Shown here: positions 11,208 to 23,819 of the stretch, piece after piece
How the letters are laid out: each line of letters starts with the position of its first letter
Position numbering within the stretch: the first letter of the stretch is position 1
Source: Lamellibrachia satsuma
Taxonomy: Eukaryota; Annelida; Polychaeta; Sabellida; Siboglinidae
NCBI GenBank assembly: GCA_033239005.1
Contig: BSQZ01000081.1
Span: 198,209-262,208 of the forward strand
Direction: 5' to 3'
DNA length: 64,000 bases
The notes under the pieces: generated by a model
Seen by the model: only the letters and a program-made list of their open reading frames with translations
What the model was told of the DNA's origin: nothing
The model's database searches: none
Translations under genes and position numbers: made by a program

Positions 11208-14200
11208 CTCATCCAGCACACTTTGGACAGTAGACAGCAGACTTGTAGACATTATACAATGTTCATATATTATTTTTTTTTATTTAATAAAACAATACAT
11301 ATTTATTTGTTTCATAGCCAACTCAAAACAACGCCCTGCCCATAATAATAGCTGAAAACCAGTCACATAATTAAATTTTAGGTAAATCTTGACACATGAT
11401 AAATCGTAGACCATGTACACTAGATTTCTAGAGCATACAGAACCAATGAAGCCTACTTACTGTTTCTTTAAATATACCTACTACTTATAGAACAAATTAA
11501 TATTTCTATAATTGCTTGATTTTTTACCAAATATGGCGCAACTTTGTCCGAAAAGTGACAATTTGTCACATTTAACAGGATTTTGAGTGAATTCCAATGT
11601 GTCAGACTTGTCAAATTTTATTGTTTATGTGACTGCTTTCGTGCATCTACTTGTAGGGTACATGGCGTACTGCTTGATTTGGATACGCCACCATAAAAGG
11701 GTGTCACATGACCGGATACCCGTTGCGGCCACATTTGAAAATTCTGATCTACGCGATGCTTCCAGTGGCTGTGACACAAACAACATACAATTATTCCGTC
11801 CAAATATGTTACACAAAATTACCAATGCACTGGGCCACATAACAAATATCACCAATGACTATTATGTTGCAAAATAGCTACCTGCTCCCTCACAAACTGG
11901 TGCCATACCCCCTAATTTTGAGCAAATTTCCATTTTGGCATCCGGTCTGTACCGTGCTATTCGTGATCGTTACTGCTGTCTGCCTTTTCCAAGCAAACTA
12001 TTCACTTTTCCTATCAACATGTGCCTTTGGGAATGGTTATATCTTCTGTAGTTAGGGTTAGCTAGAGAAGGGGTTAGCTAGAGATGGAGTTAGTTAGGGA
12101 TGGGGTTAGCTACGGTTGGGCTTGCATACCTTCAACTCCATGTGTCCATTCACTTACAAAGAACTGCACACAACATGACATGGGTATTGAGACGTGGTGA
12201 ATAGACATTTATGAAAATTAACATTGATTTCCCATGCAAAAATTTGCTTATTTTATGCTTTTAACTCTTTTAAAACGGCTGAACGTGCCATGCCCGTCAA
12301 TATTTACCAATTTCTGCATAAATTACTATGCACATGTGCCTTGTGGTGAAAAAATTGCCACAAATCATTCTGCCTATTTAAATCATCTAAAAATCCATGG
12401 TTACACTTCTAACATGTTCTACCAGCAAACTTGCCAATGTGTCTGCTCAAATGCAGTTATGTCAGATGACATGATTTTTTAAAAATTACACATATCTAAA
12501 ATTACTGTGCCCTACATTCGTGTGTAACACACCAGGAAGTCTAACTGAGGCATGATCCCTGAAGCTATAACGGAAACAGCCAAGTAGATGTGACCTGGTG
12601 ACCCCTTAAGGACCATTGTGGCAGAAAATTAAGGGGACATGTCAATATTAGAAATGGCCATTATGTTCATCACATTTCAAGCGATATGAGTATCTACTGA
12701 CATTCCTGTTATCATTAACATAGTAACAACCACGAAATGATGCTTAATTTACTTTTTAGAAAAACTACAATACTTACTAAGCTGAAATATGGTGTATGGA
12801 CGCATCTTAAATGTAGGCAAAATTACACGAATTTGAATTACAATTGGTGAATGGTTTGTGTCAAAAATACACTGCCAATTTAGGTTTCATTCAACTTTTT
12901 GTGAAAAGTTTGTTCATGGTGGTGTAGCACACATAATTCATTATGTTAACCAAAATTTCCTGTAAAGTTACCAGTGACACTGTCATACTTATATGTATGT
13001 CATTTATTTCTTTGGGGATTCTTTCAAAATGATATATTTTTGCATTTTGTGGCTATTTTTCACATTTACAAAAAAGTTTTTAAAATCTTGTAACATAACC
13101 AAATAAATTAAAAACTCAAGATTTTATAAATCTGGAATATTAATATTATATAGGATAATCATTATGATTATTAGTCAATTTGTTTTCAAATTTTTTTATT
13201 TCTACACATTTAATTATTTGACAAATGACACAACAAATTGCATGTCACGGCTAATTGGAAATATTTTTTTCTAATTACTTGTGTCTGCACTCATTTAAGA
13301 GCCAAATACTCGGTGAAATATACAAGTACTTGAACAGAGTTACATGCGGATTATTAATATATTTATGGAAAATGACTGGTGGACCCAGTAGTTTCTTAAT
13401 CCATGTGGTCTCATGTAGGCAATGGGGTTCACTATTTAATATAAACTTAACTGCCCACCACTAAAATTCTACAAAATATTTGAGAACGTGGGTGCCAAGT
13501 TCTATTAATGTTTTGCTATGCCAATTGAGTTGCAGGTGTCAACTCACAAAAAGCATTTTAATAACAGACTAAACAATACTTGAAATAAAGTTGGAAATAA
13601 TTACTATCTTAAACCACGACAGTAACGAAATAATCAGACATTGATCAACATTTAATTTGTAGACAGTTTAAAGGTCTGTCCTCAATTAATTTATTTGCTC
13701 ATGAGTCTACTTTTAGAATCATTTCACAAAAAATTTAACCTGTCTAGTATCCACTACAACACTATCACTCATTTGTGCAAATGTGTTATTTAGTTTTGAT
13801 CAAATCAACAGACAAATTATTAAATTATTATTTACCAGATCCGGTAAAAATTCTGTGAGAAAGGGTGAAACTGGCCTGTCATACGCAATTTCACAAGTGG
13901 CCCTATCTAACGGTTGAAATGAATTCTTTTAATGATTTTAATAAGTATGCACTCTTCAAGTCTTTTATGGGCTTTACCAATCATGGGCCCAAACAACCGG
14001 AACCCTCACTAGACACTACCCTATGGTAGGCACTTCCAACAAAATGTGTTGCTGTCATTCCGCGTATGCGAAAATCTACTCATGATTAGCGCTGCGGCAA
14101 TTGCCAGAATACTGTTCACATTTCTTTTGCTTCATGTTTTGTTGGCTGTTTCCATTAATTTTCGTCAGCTTTGATGGCACCTTTAAAAGCGGTAGGTTAA

Positions 14201-14460
14201 CTTTCTTAGTCGTCATTTTCTTATCGAAACTGGACTAAAATAAAACTTACAAATGTCAATTAGACGGTATAGGTATGTTTCTAATGCAAGTAGCATACAT
14301 TTGTAAATTCCTCAGAACATGTTCTATAGGTCGAAGTTAGTATGTAGGGAAAAATCTTTATTCCACTCGAATGCGAAATGTTTTATTAGTCACACGCAAC
14401 ATTGTGAAGTTTTAAGGATATGTGACACTGAGGCTATGGCCATGCTCTATGTCAATGACA
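11208..14460. other. AT-rich intergenic or intronic sequence
   Basis: No coding region, RNA gene or transposon protein was recognised. A short degenerate 'gggttagctagagatgg' tandem repeat lies at about 12050-12115. The part nearest 14510 may be the first intron of the minus-strand GOLM-family gene, which would run leftwards from the donor at 14510. Confidence 0.4.
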
Positions 14461-14510
14461 GTTCATATTAATAATATAAATATTGTACTATTTGCAATTT
14501 GTACACTCAC

Positions 14511-14918
14511 AAGAACGTCTTGGCAATCGGTCGCTTGCTTCTTAAGATTTTCTGCCTCAAGTTTGCTCTGGGACAGCTGCTCTAGGACGGCGTCTTTTTC
14601 GCGACGAATGCGAGTTTCACACTCGGTGGCTTCGATCCCGTTCCTGGCGAGACACTGCATCACCTCAGTCTTCCGCTTGCTCAACTCATCCGACAGATCC
14701 AAGTTCCTTTTTTCTATACCTTGTTTCTTTAGGTTCAACTCCTGATATTTATCCCCAAGTTGTATCACCTGCTTTCTCGAAAATGCGTACTTCGTTGAAG
14801 CATTCCAGTAGTTAAAACCGAGAATCGCTATCACAACAAATAATCCTACGAGGAGGAAAGGCGGAGACTTAGAACTGTGCGGACGCATCTGACCCCGAGC
14901 AGTACTTCCAGCCGCCAT
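14511..14918 (-). CDS. GOLM1/GOLM2 (CASC4)-family Golgi type II membrane protein, first coding exon
   Basis: Encodes the N-terminal 136 residues of a Golgi integral membrane protein with one signal anchor and a lumenal coiled coil. After a short basic N-terminus, KSPPFLLVG...AILGFNYW forms a membrane anchor (about residues 20-38). Basic residue plus SPP before it and GFNYW at its end match the GOLM1/CASC4 family closely. A charged, heptad-like coiled coil follows (about 45-136) with LGDKYQELNLKKQG and EKRNLDLSDELSKRK. I chose ATG at 14918 because it has A at -3 and G at +4 and reads Met-Ala-Ala; upstream in-frame ATGs at 14933 and 14999 have weaker context. The exon ends in phase 0 at a consensus donor, GTGAGT (14510-14505). 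Later exons lie to the left and were not found in this window. GOLM1 and GOLM2 cannot be separated on this exon. Confidence 0.82.
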
Positions 14919-15240
14919 CTTTTCTTCTGACATGTACTCGCCGCTTACAACCTCGACGAATACAGTAGAACGCTTCGTTGATTTCACTGCAACACGCATT
15001 ACATATAAATAAGTACATGTATTCCGAACACACAGTAGTTAATCGTACACGTCATTATTTTAGGTGCCTTGAATTACTGTTTTTCACAGTTAAATGCTGT
15101 CATGGAACTAAATTGAATGGATTTGGTACGTACCAAAACAAAGCCGACAGTATGCTACGTCGCAGTGACAACGACAACAGCGCACAGTGTGCAATCTAGC
15201 GCACCGACGCCGAACGAATGGCTTTAGGGCGTGGCAGAAG
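14919..15240 (-). promoter_or_regulatory. Presumed 5' UTR/promoter of the GOLM-family gene
   Basis: The block just upstream of the GOLM start is richer in G+C and CpG than its surroundings, especially 15130-15240 ('acgtcgcagtgacaacg', 'gcgcaccgacgccgaacg'). No clear TATA box is placed. The promoter role is inferred only from position and composition. Confidence 0.4.
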
Positions 15241-15830
15241 ACACGTGTGCAACTGCGGTGGGCTAGCAACAACTAACACAATAATCGAATATTATGTTCT
15301 TACAGAGGAAAGTTAGTATTATTAGGGATAGTTAACCGTCCGAGTTAGAAATGCGGGTGTCTTGCATAGACCTATAGCGTATGTACTATGCTGCAACTCG
15401 CAGCCTAAACTAAACTAAAGTTAAACATGTCATTGCCAACATAATGATAATAGACATGTATATAGGTGTGTTCGAATAACATGCACGTTCAATTATTGGG
15501 TGGTACCATGTTGCTGCTGTAGTTTCCCGGGAAACATGGGTGGCTCAACTAACACCGCCTTCCCATACTGAACAAAAGAACGCTATATATTTTTTACCTA
15601 CCATATATACGTACATGGCCCAGGCCATGGGGCTCGGGAGTTCGAGCGAACCCCCCCTTTTAAAAGAATTTGTAACGTTTTTCAGAAATCATCCTATATA
15701 TTAATTGCTGATTGCTTACCTGTATTCCCAAAAGGCTTTTTAAAAGACCGGTGACGGGCCTGACATGTAGTATACTTAGATGTTAATATAATAAAAGCCT
15801 GTATAACATATTCGGATATAATTAACGATA

Positions 15831-15886
15831 GTTGCATTCACCAGGTGGCGACACAATCTACATAGTCATTAAATGTGATCTCATCA
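15831..15886 (-). repeat. Short LTR-like repeat, 3' side of the Gypsy relic
   Basis: 56-bp match to 18398-18457 with about ten differences or indels. It is preceded on the minus strand by a purine-rich tract. Confidence 0.6.
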
Positions 15887-16219
15887 CGTCCCCTCTAGAC
15901 TTGAGCCAAGTGTTTGGTTTTTCACATCATCTCATAGTCTCTGAACTTAACTGGTGGGCTTACTGGACGCCCTGAACTTGCGACGGTCACCGGCACATTG
16001 GCGTATGCTGACACACGGCGGCACATTGCGTGTACGGCTATTGACGGTACGCTGCATGGGACGTGACGATTGTTGGTACACTTTGCGGAGGAGACGTGAC
16101 GCCGTGCAAACCTCTCTCTTGTGCACCGTGGTTGTCTACACCTGTGTTATCTCAACACTGTTGTCTGCGTTTTCCGGGGTCGTGCTTACATTTTTCCGTC
16201 TATGACGAAGGCGAAGCAG

Positions 16220-18065
16220 CATTCGTTATGGCCTATTGGGAGCATCGATCATCGATTTATTTGTTATGGTCGGATTGAATTGTGATGTGTCTTCCAAACA
16301 CGCACTGATAACATCTTTCGCAAGCAAATACGATTGCCAAAAGTTCTTTTTCAATTTGTGCATAGTTATGCTCTGTACTGGTGAGTGTTCGTGAGGCGAA
16401 GCACACTGGCTTGCCATCTTGCATTAGTACTGAGCCCAGCCCACTTTCTGACTACTTGGCTGACATCATAGTATGCGAACGTCGGGGTTGACGTTGTGAG
16501 TTCTCTGATTTTGTTAATAGCATCTTCATGCTGTTTGAGCCAACACCACTCAACGTCCTTGTGCTCGAGCTGTCGAAGTGGTTCACATACCTTTGACGTA
16601 TGTGGTAGGAACTTAACAAGACAACTGACCATGCCGATAATTCGTTTGAGTGTTGTTACACCTGTAGGAATTAACATCTTCATGGTGGCCTCTACATTGA
16701 ACTGATCTACCCTGAGTGCCTCATCAGTGAGCATATGTCCAACGAGCGTGCCTCCGAACCCGATGCACAAGAAGTCGTCGGCTACGATTTCTACTCCTTG
16801 AGTGATTCGGCCAGTTCGTGTGCACGACGTTGCCAATCCTTTGGTGCATTCGTAGCCAGCGGTATCGCCCAAATGGTATATTAAACGTCGTCAGGTAGCT
16901 TGAATCGTCGTGTGGTTTGACTTGCCAAAACCCTGATTTAGCGTCAAGAACTGAGAATACTTTGGCATTGGTGAGTCTTCTTGCGAAATCTTCGAGTGTA
17001 GGCAGCGATGTGTCGCCCTGTTGAGGTCACGTGGGTCCAATCAAATCGTTTGTGTTCTTTTCCCGCACTGCAATCATGCTCGATACCCACTGAGTTGATT
17101 CAGTAACAGGAACAATGACTCCGCCCCCCCCCCCACCCACCCTGCGTGTTAGTTTATTCTTCACATCTTCTCGTAAGGCACCCAGAACTCTGCGGGGTGG
17201 ATGCACAACTGGTTTGACACTTGGATCGACTTGTATTCTGTAGCTGCCGGCAAGGCAACCCAGTCCCTCGAATGCTAAGTGTGGCTTATATCTTCATTTG
17301 CTGGACGATATTTGTCAGACTTTGGCTGTGCCTGCGACTCTGCGCTGTTTCCAACTTTGGTGGCTGTCATTACCATTGTCTAGTTTCTGTTTGTCTGTTC
17401 TCGTCATAACTGCATTGATTGCATCACATTCGTTTATCTGGATTAAATCAAGATCCAGACATGACTGCAAGCTCCAAAGTGGAACAACATTGGCAAACAC
17501 AATGGCAAAATACATCTTTCTGTACGTGCTTTTCCGGTGCACTTGCAGGCGTACCAGTTCTAACGCTCTGACTTCTGACTTGCTATGTATGATGAATCTA
17601 ATGTTCGTCTTTCCCAATTTTACTGCACGAATCATCTGCTGTGGCACACACTTAGTCCTGATAAGGCAGGATGTCCGTCGACCATCCTGTGTCTATGTGA
17701 AATGACACATTGACTCTGTCATTTTATGGTCACTGCCCACTGTTTGGATGGTCGCGTTTTCGAAATCTTGGCATTGTGATTTAATTTGTCACACGCATGG
17801 CAGGTGACACTTATCCTTTCATCTAGGATGTGCCCCCTGCTGCATACTGACCGCCACTCACCAGGAGGTATTGTACGTCTGTTACTGATGAGTGTGCTGT
17901 ACTTGCCTGTACTAGCACTGCTGTGTATCTTTCTTGCAACTTTCGTATTTGCACCATACTGAGATTTGGCTGGCGATTTGTTGGTCGGCGTCTTGTGCCT
18001 GACGTATTCATGTTCACCGCGTTACCGCTTCCGTGAAAAAAAGTGACTTTACGAGTCTTTAACAT
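16220..18065 (-). pseudogene. Ty3/Gypsy gag-pol pseudogene: zinc knuckle, protease, RT, partial RNase H
   Basis: Reading the minus strand from right to left in broken frames: a gag region with WKYFGKLDLE; a zinc knuckle CHACDKLNHNAKISKT (about 17815-17770) whose last Cys is replaced by Ser; an aspartic protease FHIDTGWSTDILP (about 17690) with the catalytic DTG; RT start VPVTESTQWVSSM (about 17090), VFSVLDAKSGFWQVKPH (about 16950) and the active site VADDFLC (about 16780); the RT thumb LPHTSKVCEPLRQL with DVEWCWLKQHE (about 16550); and an RNase H start resembling HKLKKNF and ITNKSMIDAP (about 16350-16240). Frameshifts and stops separate these blocks, and the integrase is not found. Order and motifs are diagnostic for Ty3/Gypsy, and the element is clearly dead. 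Confidence 0.85.
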
Positions 18066-18397
18066 GTCTATGCATGTTTCTAAGTCGAGCTTCCCAAAGT
18101 ACTTCCATTCGCGCTTGAAACGTTTCTACGATTCGCCTCTGTTTTTGAGCGTCAGCGGATCAGGCACATTTGCTGTGAGTCCCGTACTTATCTCTGTGAA
18201 TTGAACTTCACGACACCATGAAACGTTTAGTCCGATGTATAACTACGAGAATGTTTGGTTAATCAAACATCGTTTTATTACACCGACTCAGACACAGACA
18301 TGACCACAAGACAACGACAGTGTAGGCCAAATATTCTACAGTAATATAATATCTTTGGTGTTGGCTTTGTAATTGCCACTGGCTCGTATTAGACCAA

Positions 18398-18457
18398 TGT
18401 TACATTCGCTAGGTGGCGACACAATCTACCTACTTGCATTAAAATGTGATATCGTCA
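18398..18457 (-). repeat. Short LTR-like repeat, 5' side of the Gypsy relic
   Basis: 60-bp partner of 15831-15886. A TGG-starting primer-binding-site candidate lies immediately downstream on the minus strand (18397-18375). Confidence 0.6.
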
Positions 18458-19320
18458 GTCTCAAGACATCCCTCTGTCCGTGGCAAGTAGTATTGGACAA
18501 AGCATACATTGGAACTAGTGTCAATGTAAAGAGGGGTCTCACCCTCCCAGCTCCCACTAGTCTCGCTTATCAGACTCTCGCTCGGCGTCGTGAATCCGCC
18601 GAGAAGAGAGTTTGGCAGCAGAGACGTGGTCTCGTTGTTACACACTGTTGCCACTCTATTTTGTGTAGGCGTTCCTGTGAAGCGCCGGCAGCTAATCAGC
18701 GTCAATATTGTAGACGATACACTAAATTTGTTTGCCTGATTTAACTTTTCAGCCGGACAGTTGTATCGTTACTGTCAATATAATCAAAGTTTCAAGTTAA
18801 TTCGAATTGCATCGTATAAACAGTTAACAGTTAACTCTTATTTTATGAATTTGCCAAATGCCCGAATGACATCGTTATTAGCTAATTATGCATGCACCCA
18901 GAATATTGATGCATATATTTTTGTCACAACGAAAAGCACACTACATCCAGGCGAACATGTCTTCGACAAACGGTGGCGCCATAGCGCGGAACTTAGACAA
19001 TCGAGGCTTATCTCCCACCAGTTTTTAGGACCAACTTATCAGTTCCTGCCATACATTCTCTCGAATTAGTAGGGCCTATTTACTACCAACTATTTTTTCC
19101 ACTATCAAATGTCTTTGATAGCTGTTGAAGCAATTAATGTAGACTCAACTAGTCAATCCAATTATAACCATGTTATATCATGCAATCGTGTTAATCCTAG
19201 AAATAAGTGTCTTATTAAATCGTTGCAATAGGTTGGCATTTTTTTGCTGTTTTCACACATTTTTCACCCCTGCTTATTGCCCCGCTGATAAAATGGAAAT
19301 CTGAAAGTCATGCTTCCATC
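18458..19320. other. No gene seen
   Basis: Short open frames overlap on both strands (18439-18744), but none shows a recognisable domain or credible splice structure. Confidence 0.4.
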
Positions 19321-19326
19321 CATCCC

Positions 19327-19437
19327 GATATGTTTACACTGCCAGCAAGCCTAGATTTGTTTACACTGCCAGCAAGCCTAGATTTGTTTACACTGCCAGC
19401 AAGCCTAGATATGTTTACACTGCCAGCAAGCCTAGAT
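19327..19437. repeat. Minisatellite, 27-bp unit, 4 copies
   Basis: Four nearly identical units built around 'tgtttacactgccagcaagc' and 'ctagat'. The period is a multiple of three, so frames remain open on both strands. It does not look coding. Confidence 0.9.
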
Positions 19438-20123
19438 CCACCCGTGTCAGTCAACATGCACGTGTTTCGACCAGAATGCCAACAGGCCACTGCCTACAAA
19501 TTCTGTACATTTTGATGAAGATGATGATGACGACGATGATGATGGACACAAGAAAATAATATACAGTATAGGTCACGATATTAATGCATATGCTATACAG
19601 CGGTCGAAGAGCAAGTATATGCTATGTTTCTCCTAAACTACTGGTTGGTGACAACTCGATCGGAATATGAATGCTATAGGCCGGCTAACCAATGACAAAA
19701 TGTAATACACATTTGTACGGCTTTATACAGAATTTCCAGTAAAAAAATTAGGAATTAAAAAAATGTGTTAGGTGTTGCCACTGGACTAACACGTGACACG
19801 CTGCCACCCCCGGGACCACGTGACACAGTGGCTGACACTATAGAATAAGGTTTATGTTTGCGACAATCAAGTGTTGATCGTGCTTTGGATAGTCGATAGT
19901 AGCATTTTAAGGATGTGAGCATTAGGCCATGACCCTCTTTTGACTTTGGGATACGATTCATTCGTGAATAATCTGTTGAAGAACAACATGGCGTAAACGA
20001 CAATTAACTGCAGTGAATGCTTGCTTTTACTTATCTTCTTCGTGTCCAGGTTTGGCACATTTGGCCTGCACAAGAGTTCGTCAGTTCCCTCTATCTTCCA
20101 ATGGCTCTCCTTGCCGTTATGCA

Positions 20124-20549
20124 TCATGTTAGCCCAGCAGCCTTAAGTTCTTCTTCCATGTTGTTTTGGTATGCCCCCTTTCCCTTCCATTTGTGGTCCA
20201 AGTCAACGCTGTTTCTTCTGGTCCACTTCCAAAGCAGTTTCCACCGGTCCACTTCCTTCTGAAGACATGAATTTACGCCACAATGTTTTTTAAGAAGCTT
20301 ATAGCATACACATTTGAAATTCAGTTGATTGCCACCTGGAGTTGCTGCAATCGGGTATTTTAGTGGTTTAATACCACCAGTGTCAATAGCAAAGCTTGAA
20401 AGTAAGGACGGGGGTAGGGATAGATAGTAGTCCATTTTATCAACATATATATCTGCTAACCATAACAAATCATTGGAAAGGTATTTGAATACACTTTCAA
20501 ACGGTGTTGCCGTTAACATATATTTATGCAAGAATGATGTCATTATCAC
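20124..20549 (-). pseudogene. Unrecognised open frame, related in inverted orientation to 23820-23990
   Basis: A 141-codon minus-strand frame whose middle part reads YLSLPPSLL ... NQLNFKCVCYKLLKKHCG. A plus-strand segment at about 23820-23990 reads YLSLPPYYV ... [17 protein letters not shown], and the DNA also matches ('tatctatccctaccccc' is identical). I do not recognise the protein. Because the two copies flank the PIN-like pseudogene in opposite orientations, they may be parts of a multi-copy gene or the inverted ends of a mobile element. A shorter direct copy ('ccacaatgttttctaggaag') lies at 20640. Confidence 0.4.
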
Positions 20550-21460
20550 ATCATACCTGAACTATATCACATAAATTACCATTTTAGCCATAGGCCAGAT
20601 AGGGAACCCTACAAGTGAATCCCACGTAGGGAATTTACACCACAATGTTTTCTAGGAAGTTATAGCAAACATGTATGGACAATTTGCTAAGAAACTGCAG
20701 GTTCAGTGTGTCCAGATCAGATACGCCAGCACCTAGAAATCCAGTTGACTTGACTATTGAACAGACGATCAATCGCCATGTGAAATCCAGGGGAGGCATC
20801 ATTGGATTCAGCAGATACTATCCAGCCTATTACCGATGGTGTATGACCAGACATGCCAGAGCAGGCTACGTAGAAACCGCATTGGAGGTGGCAGGTATGA
20901 CATGTTCTGAAGACACGGCACACAAAGACCTGTGGCCATCAGATATCAGATGTGGCGAGAAAGATCTTCAGACATTGCTTTCCACAATTTCATAAATCCA
21001 TTTGAAGTTGAGGTCAAGAAAGATCTGTTTAGCATTTCTTCTGGCGCATGCACCCCATATGAAGTTGTGAATGATATCTTGAATGCTGAAGTTTGCCTGG
21101 CAAAGCAGCATTCACAACCTTTATTCAGAAGAGGCTTGTTGCCAAAACTCTCAAATTTCATGCACCTCTTCCAAGGACGTCCTTAAAGATGTTTAGTTCT
21201 CTTGAAAAAGCCTTGAAGCTAAAGTAATCGAAGATGAAGATAGTCCAAATATCTGCACAACGGAATCTATTTGGACAGCTGAAGACAACAACCTTAGTCT
21301 ACAGAAGGTACTACAATATCCACTTCGTTCGGTCCCATGGGCTTTAGCTACATCGGATGGGCTTCCAGTAAAGAGAGACAAGGCCAAACTGATGCTCCAA
21401 CTTGAAGATGATGCCGCGCTGGTTCGCCATCCTTGCCTTGACGACTTGGGTGCGTACGTC

Positions 21461-21990
21461 GTTGACGGGAACGCCCTACTGCAGGCACTCACTGCTCTGT
21501 CTCAGACATACGTAGTTGACGGGAACGCCCTACTGCAGCACTCACTGCTCTGTCTCAGACATACGTCGTTGACGGGAACGTCCTACTGCAGCACTCACTG
21601 CTCTGTTTCAGACATACGTAGTTGACGGGAACGCCCTACTGCAGCACTCACTGCTCTGTCTCATACATACGTCGTTGACGGGAACGTCCTACTGCAGCAC
21701 TCACTGCTCTGTTTCAGACATACGTAGTTGACGGGAACGCCATACTGCAGCACTCACTGCTCTGTCTCATACATACGTAGTTGACGGGAACGTTCTACTG
21801 CAGCACTCACTGCTCTGTCTCAGACATACGTAGTTGACGGGAACGCCCTACTGCAGGACTCACTGCTCTGTCTCAGACATACGTAGTTGACGGGAACGCC
21901 CTACTGCAGCACTCACTGCTCTGTCTCAGACATACGTAGTTGACGGGAACGTTCTACTGCAGCACTCACTGCTCTGTCTCAGACATTTGG
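21461..21990. repeat. Exon-derived minisatellite, 53-bp unit, about 10 copies
   Basis: Tandem copies of 'gttgacgggaacgccctact', 'gcagcactcactgctctgtc' and 'tcagacatacgta'. The first unit is the coding sequence for VDGNALLQALTALSQT in the PIN-like gene, and the last unit runs back into coding sequence (LSQTFGELSEK). The first step is 54 bp (in frame) and later steps are 53 bp, which breaks the frame. Two sub-variants ('gccctact', 'ttctact') alternate. Confidence 0.93.
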
Positions 21991-22334
21991 AGAGTTGTCT
22001 GAGAAAGTGTTCAGCTTGCTGCCCAAGTTGAAGAGGATGGACTTTGTGACCGACACCTACAAGGACAACTCAATCAAGTCAGCTGAAAGAAGACGACGAG
22101 GATGAACTTCGGGTGCATACCTCGTTAAAGGTCCATCAACAAAGCTGCCAAAAGAATGGAAATCATTCCTATCAAACAATGACAACAAGACACATTTGAT
22201 CAGGCTTCTGCTATCAGAGTGGCAAAAGGCAAAGTATGCTGCACAACTCCAGGGTCGTCAGATCTTCTTTGTCTGCGGGGACAGGTGTATCTCATGGACA
22301 TCAGCTGATGGCATCACTGTAGAAAGTTCTCCCG

Positions 22335-22500
22335 TCCCAGCACTCTCCCCGTCCCAGCACTCTCCCCGTCCCAGCACTCTCCTCGTCTCGGGAAGAAACC
22401 AACACACGAATCATGTTACACTGTTTCCATGTAGCTATATCATGTTACACTGTTTCCATGTAGCTATATCATGTTACACTGTTTCCGTGTAGCTACATCT
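22335..22500. repeat. Two short tandem expansions inside the PIN-like pseudogene
   Basis: First, a 17-bp unit 'gtcccagcactctcccc' in 3 full copies plus a partial one (about 22335-22385). Second, a 29-bp unit 'catgttacactgtttccatg' plus 'tagctatat' in about 3 copies (22412-22500). The second starts inside the codons for IMLHCFHVA, so it is again derived from the exon. Confidence 0.85.
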
Positions 22501-23385
22501 TGTATATCTGACCTCATCGTCCGACCGCCAGATACCGATATGTTCATATATGTTGCTTCTGTACTGTGGTAATCGAATAGAGCGGAACGTGAACATTGAC
22601 ACAGGTTTTGCAAACAAAAGACGACTGATGGATATGAAATGCCTCATCCGTAAACACGGTGAACTGATGTGTTCAGCAAAGCTTACACTGCTTACATTTT
22701 TGGGTGCGTCTCTACCAGCGCATTCATTCGCAAGGGGAGAATCACAACCAGACAGACTTTGACAAAGCATCCTGTGTTTGTGGATGTTTTCGGGACACTT
22801 GGCGAGACAGACGGCGTTCCTGAAGGTAGTCAGACCGAGCTGGAGAAGTTTGTTTGTTGTATGTATGGTAAACCATCATACACGTAATGTCTACAAACTA
22901 CGCAATGACTTGACCAGGCAGAAATTCCACAGAGAATCTGGGCCACCACTTTCCAGCTATGGTGGAATCGACCTGAGTATCTTGCCACAATGACGATCGT
23001 CACTGAAGGTGCAGGTTTAAGGGTCAGTTACCAAATTCAAATATGGAAGAGAGCGCATCTTCTATGTCCATACATCCCCACCCCAGTTCGAAATGGGATG
23101 AAGATCGACGAGAATGGAAGTCTGGAATACGACTGGACTGAAGGTGACATCCTTCCACAAGAGTCGATTCACATTCTGCTTGAGAATGCCCTTGACATTG
23201 ACAGTGACGACGATGAGGAGAACATACGTGTGGCCAGCCTATTGGACATCATCTACGATGACGGAGATGACGATTTTGAGGACAACTCAACTGCACTGAC
23301 TGTTGACCAATGCTTCCAGCATGTTGACCGAAACAACTTATTTTAAGTAGTATTTAATACAAAATGAAAAAGTATGTTTATGCGT

Positions 23386-23770
<385 letters not shown>

Positions 23771-23819
23771 AAATGTTTTTATACCTTTCCATCGATACCA
23801 CATTTCGTATGGTTAGATA

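Larger units (their letters stand above)
15831..18457 (-). mobile_element. Decayed Ty3/Gypsy LTR retrotransposon
   Basis: Two direct repeats bound a minus-strand gag-pol relic: 15831-15886 and 18398-18457. They share 'ggtggcgacacaatctac' and 'aatgtgat', and the minus-strand form starts TGA and ends AACA/AACT. Just inside the right repeat, on the minus strand, 'TGGTCTAATACGAGCC' begins with TGG like a tRNA primer-binding site. Just inside the left repeat, 'CTAGAGGGGACG' resembles a polypurine tract. LTRs of 56-60 bp are unusually short and may themselves be deleted. Much of RNase H and the integrase is missing. No target duplication was seen. Confidence 0.7.
20675..23345 (+). pseudogene. Pseudogene of a multi-copy uncharacterised family with PIN/FEN-like motifs
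   Basis: A broken plus-strand coding region. Conserved blocks in order: IEQTINRHVKSRGGIIGFSR and WCMTRHARAGY (20750-20870); INPFEVEVKKDLFSISSGA (about 20990); LQYPLRSVPWALATSDGLPV (about 21310); VVDGNALLQ (21459); LSQTFGELSEKVFSLLPKL (about 21980); MDFVTDTYKDNSIKSAERRR (about 22040); FFVCGDRCISWTSADG (22270); EETNTRIMLHC (about 22395); IVRPPDTDMF (22510); FVDVFGTLG (22770); a C-terminal YDWTEGDILPQ (about 23130) and an acidic tail ending at the TAA at 23344-23346. DGNA, E.[D/N]TR and PDTD resemble the acid residues of PIN/FEN nuclease folds. I recall similar multi-copy proteins of unknown function in marine invertebrates. Several frameshifts, stops and three internal tandem expansions show it is dead. 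Confidence 0.65.

Noticed and set aside
15630..15655. tRNA T-arm-like 'gggagttcgagcgaaccccc'
   Set aside because: No matching acceptor, D-arm or anticodon arm can be folded around it. No tRNA gene was found in the window.
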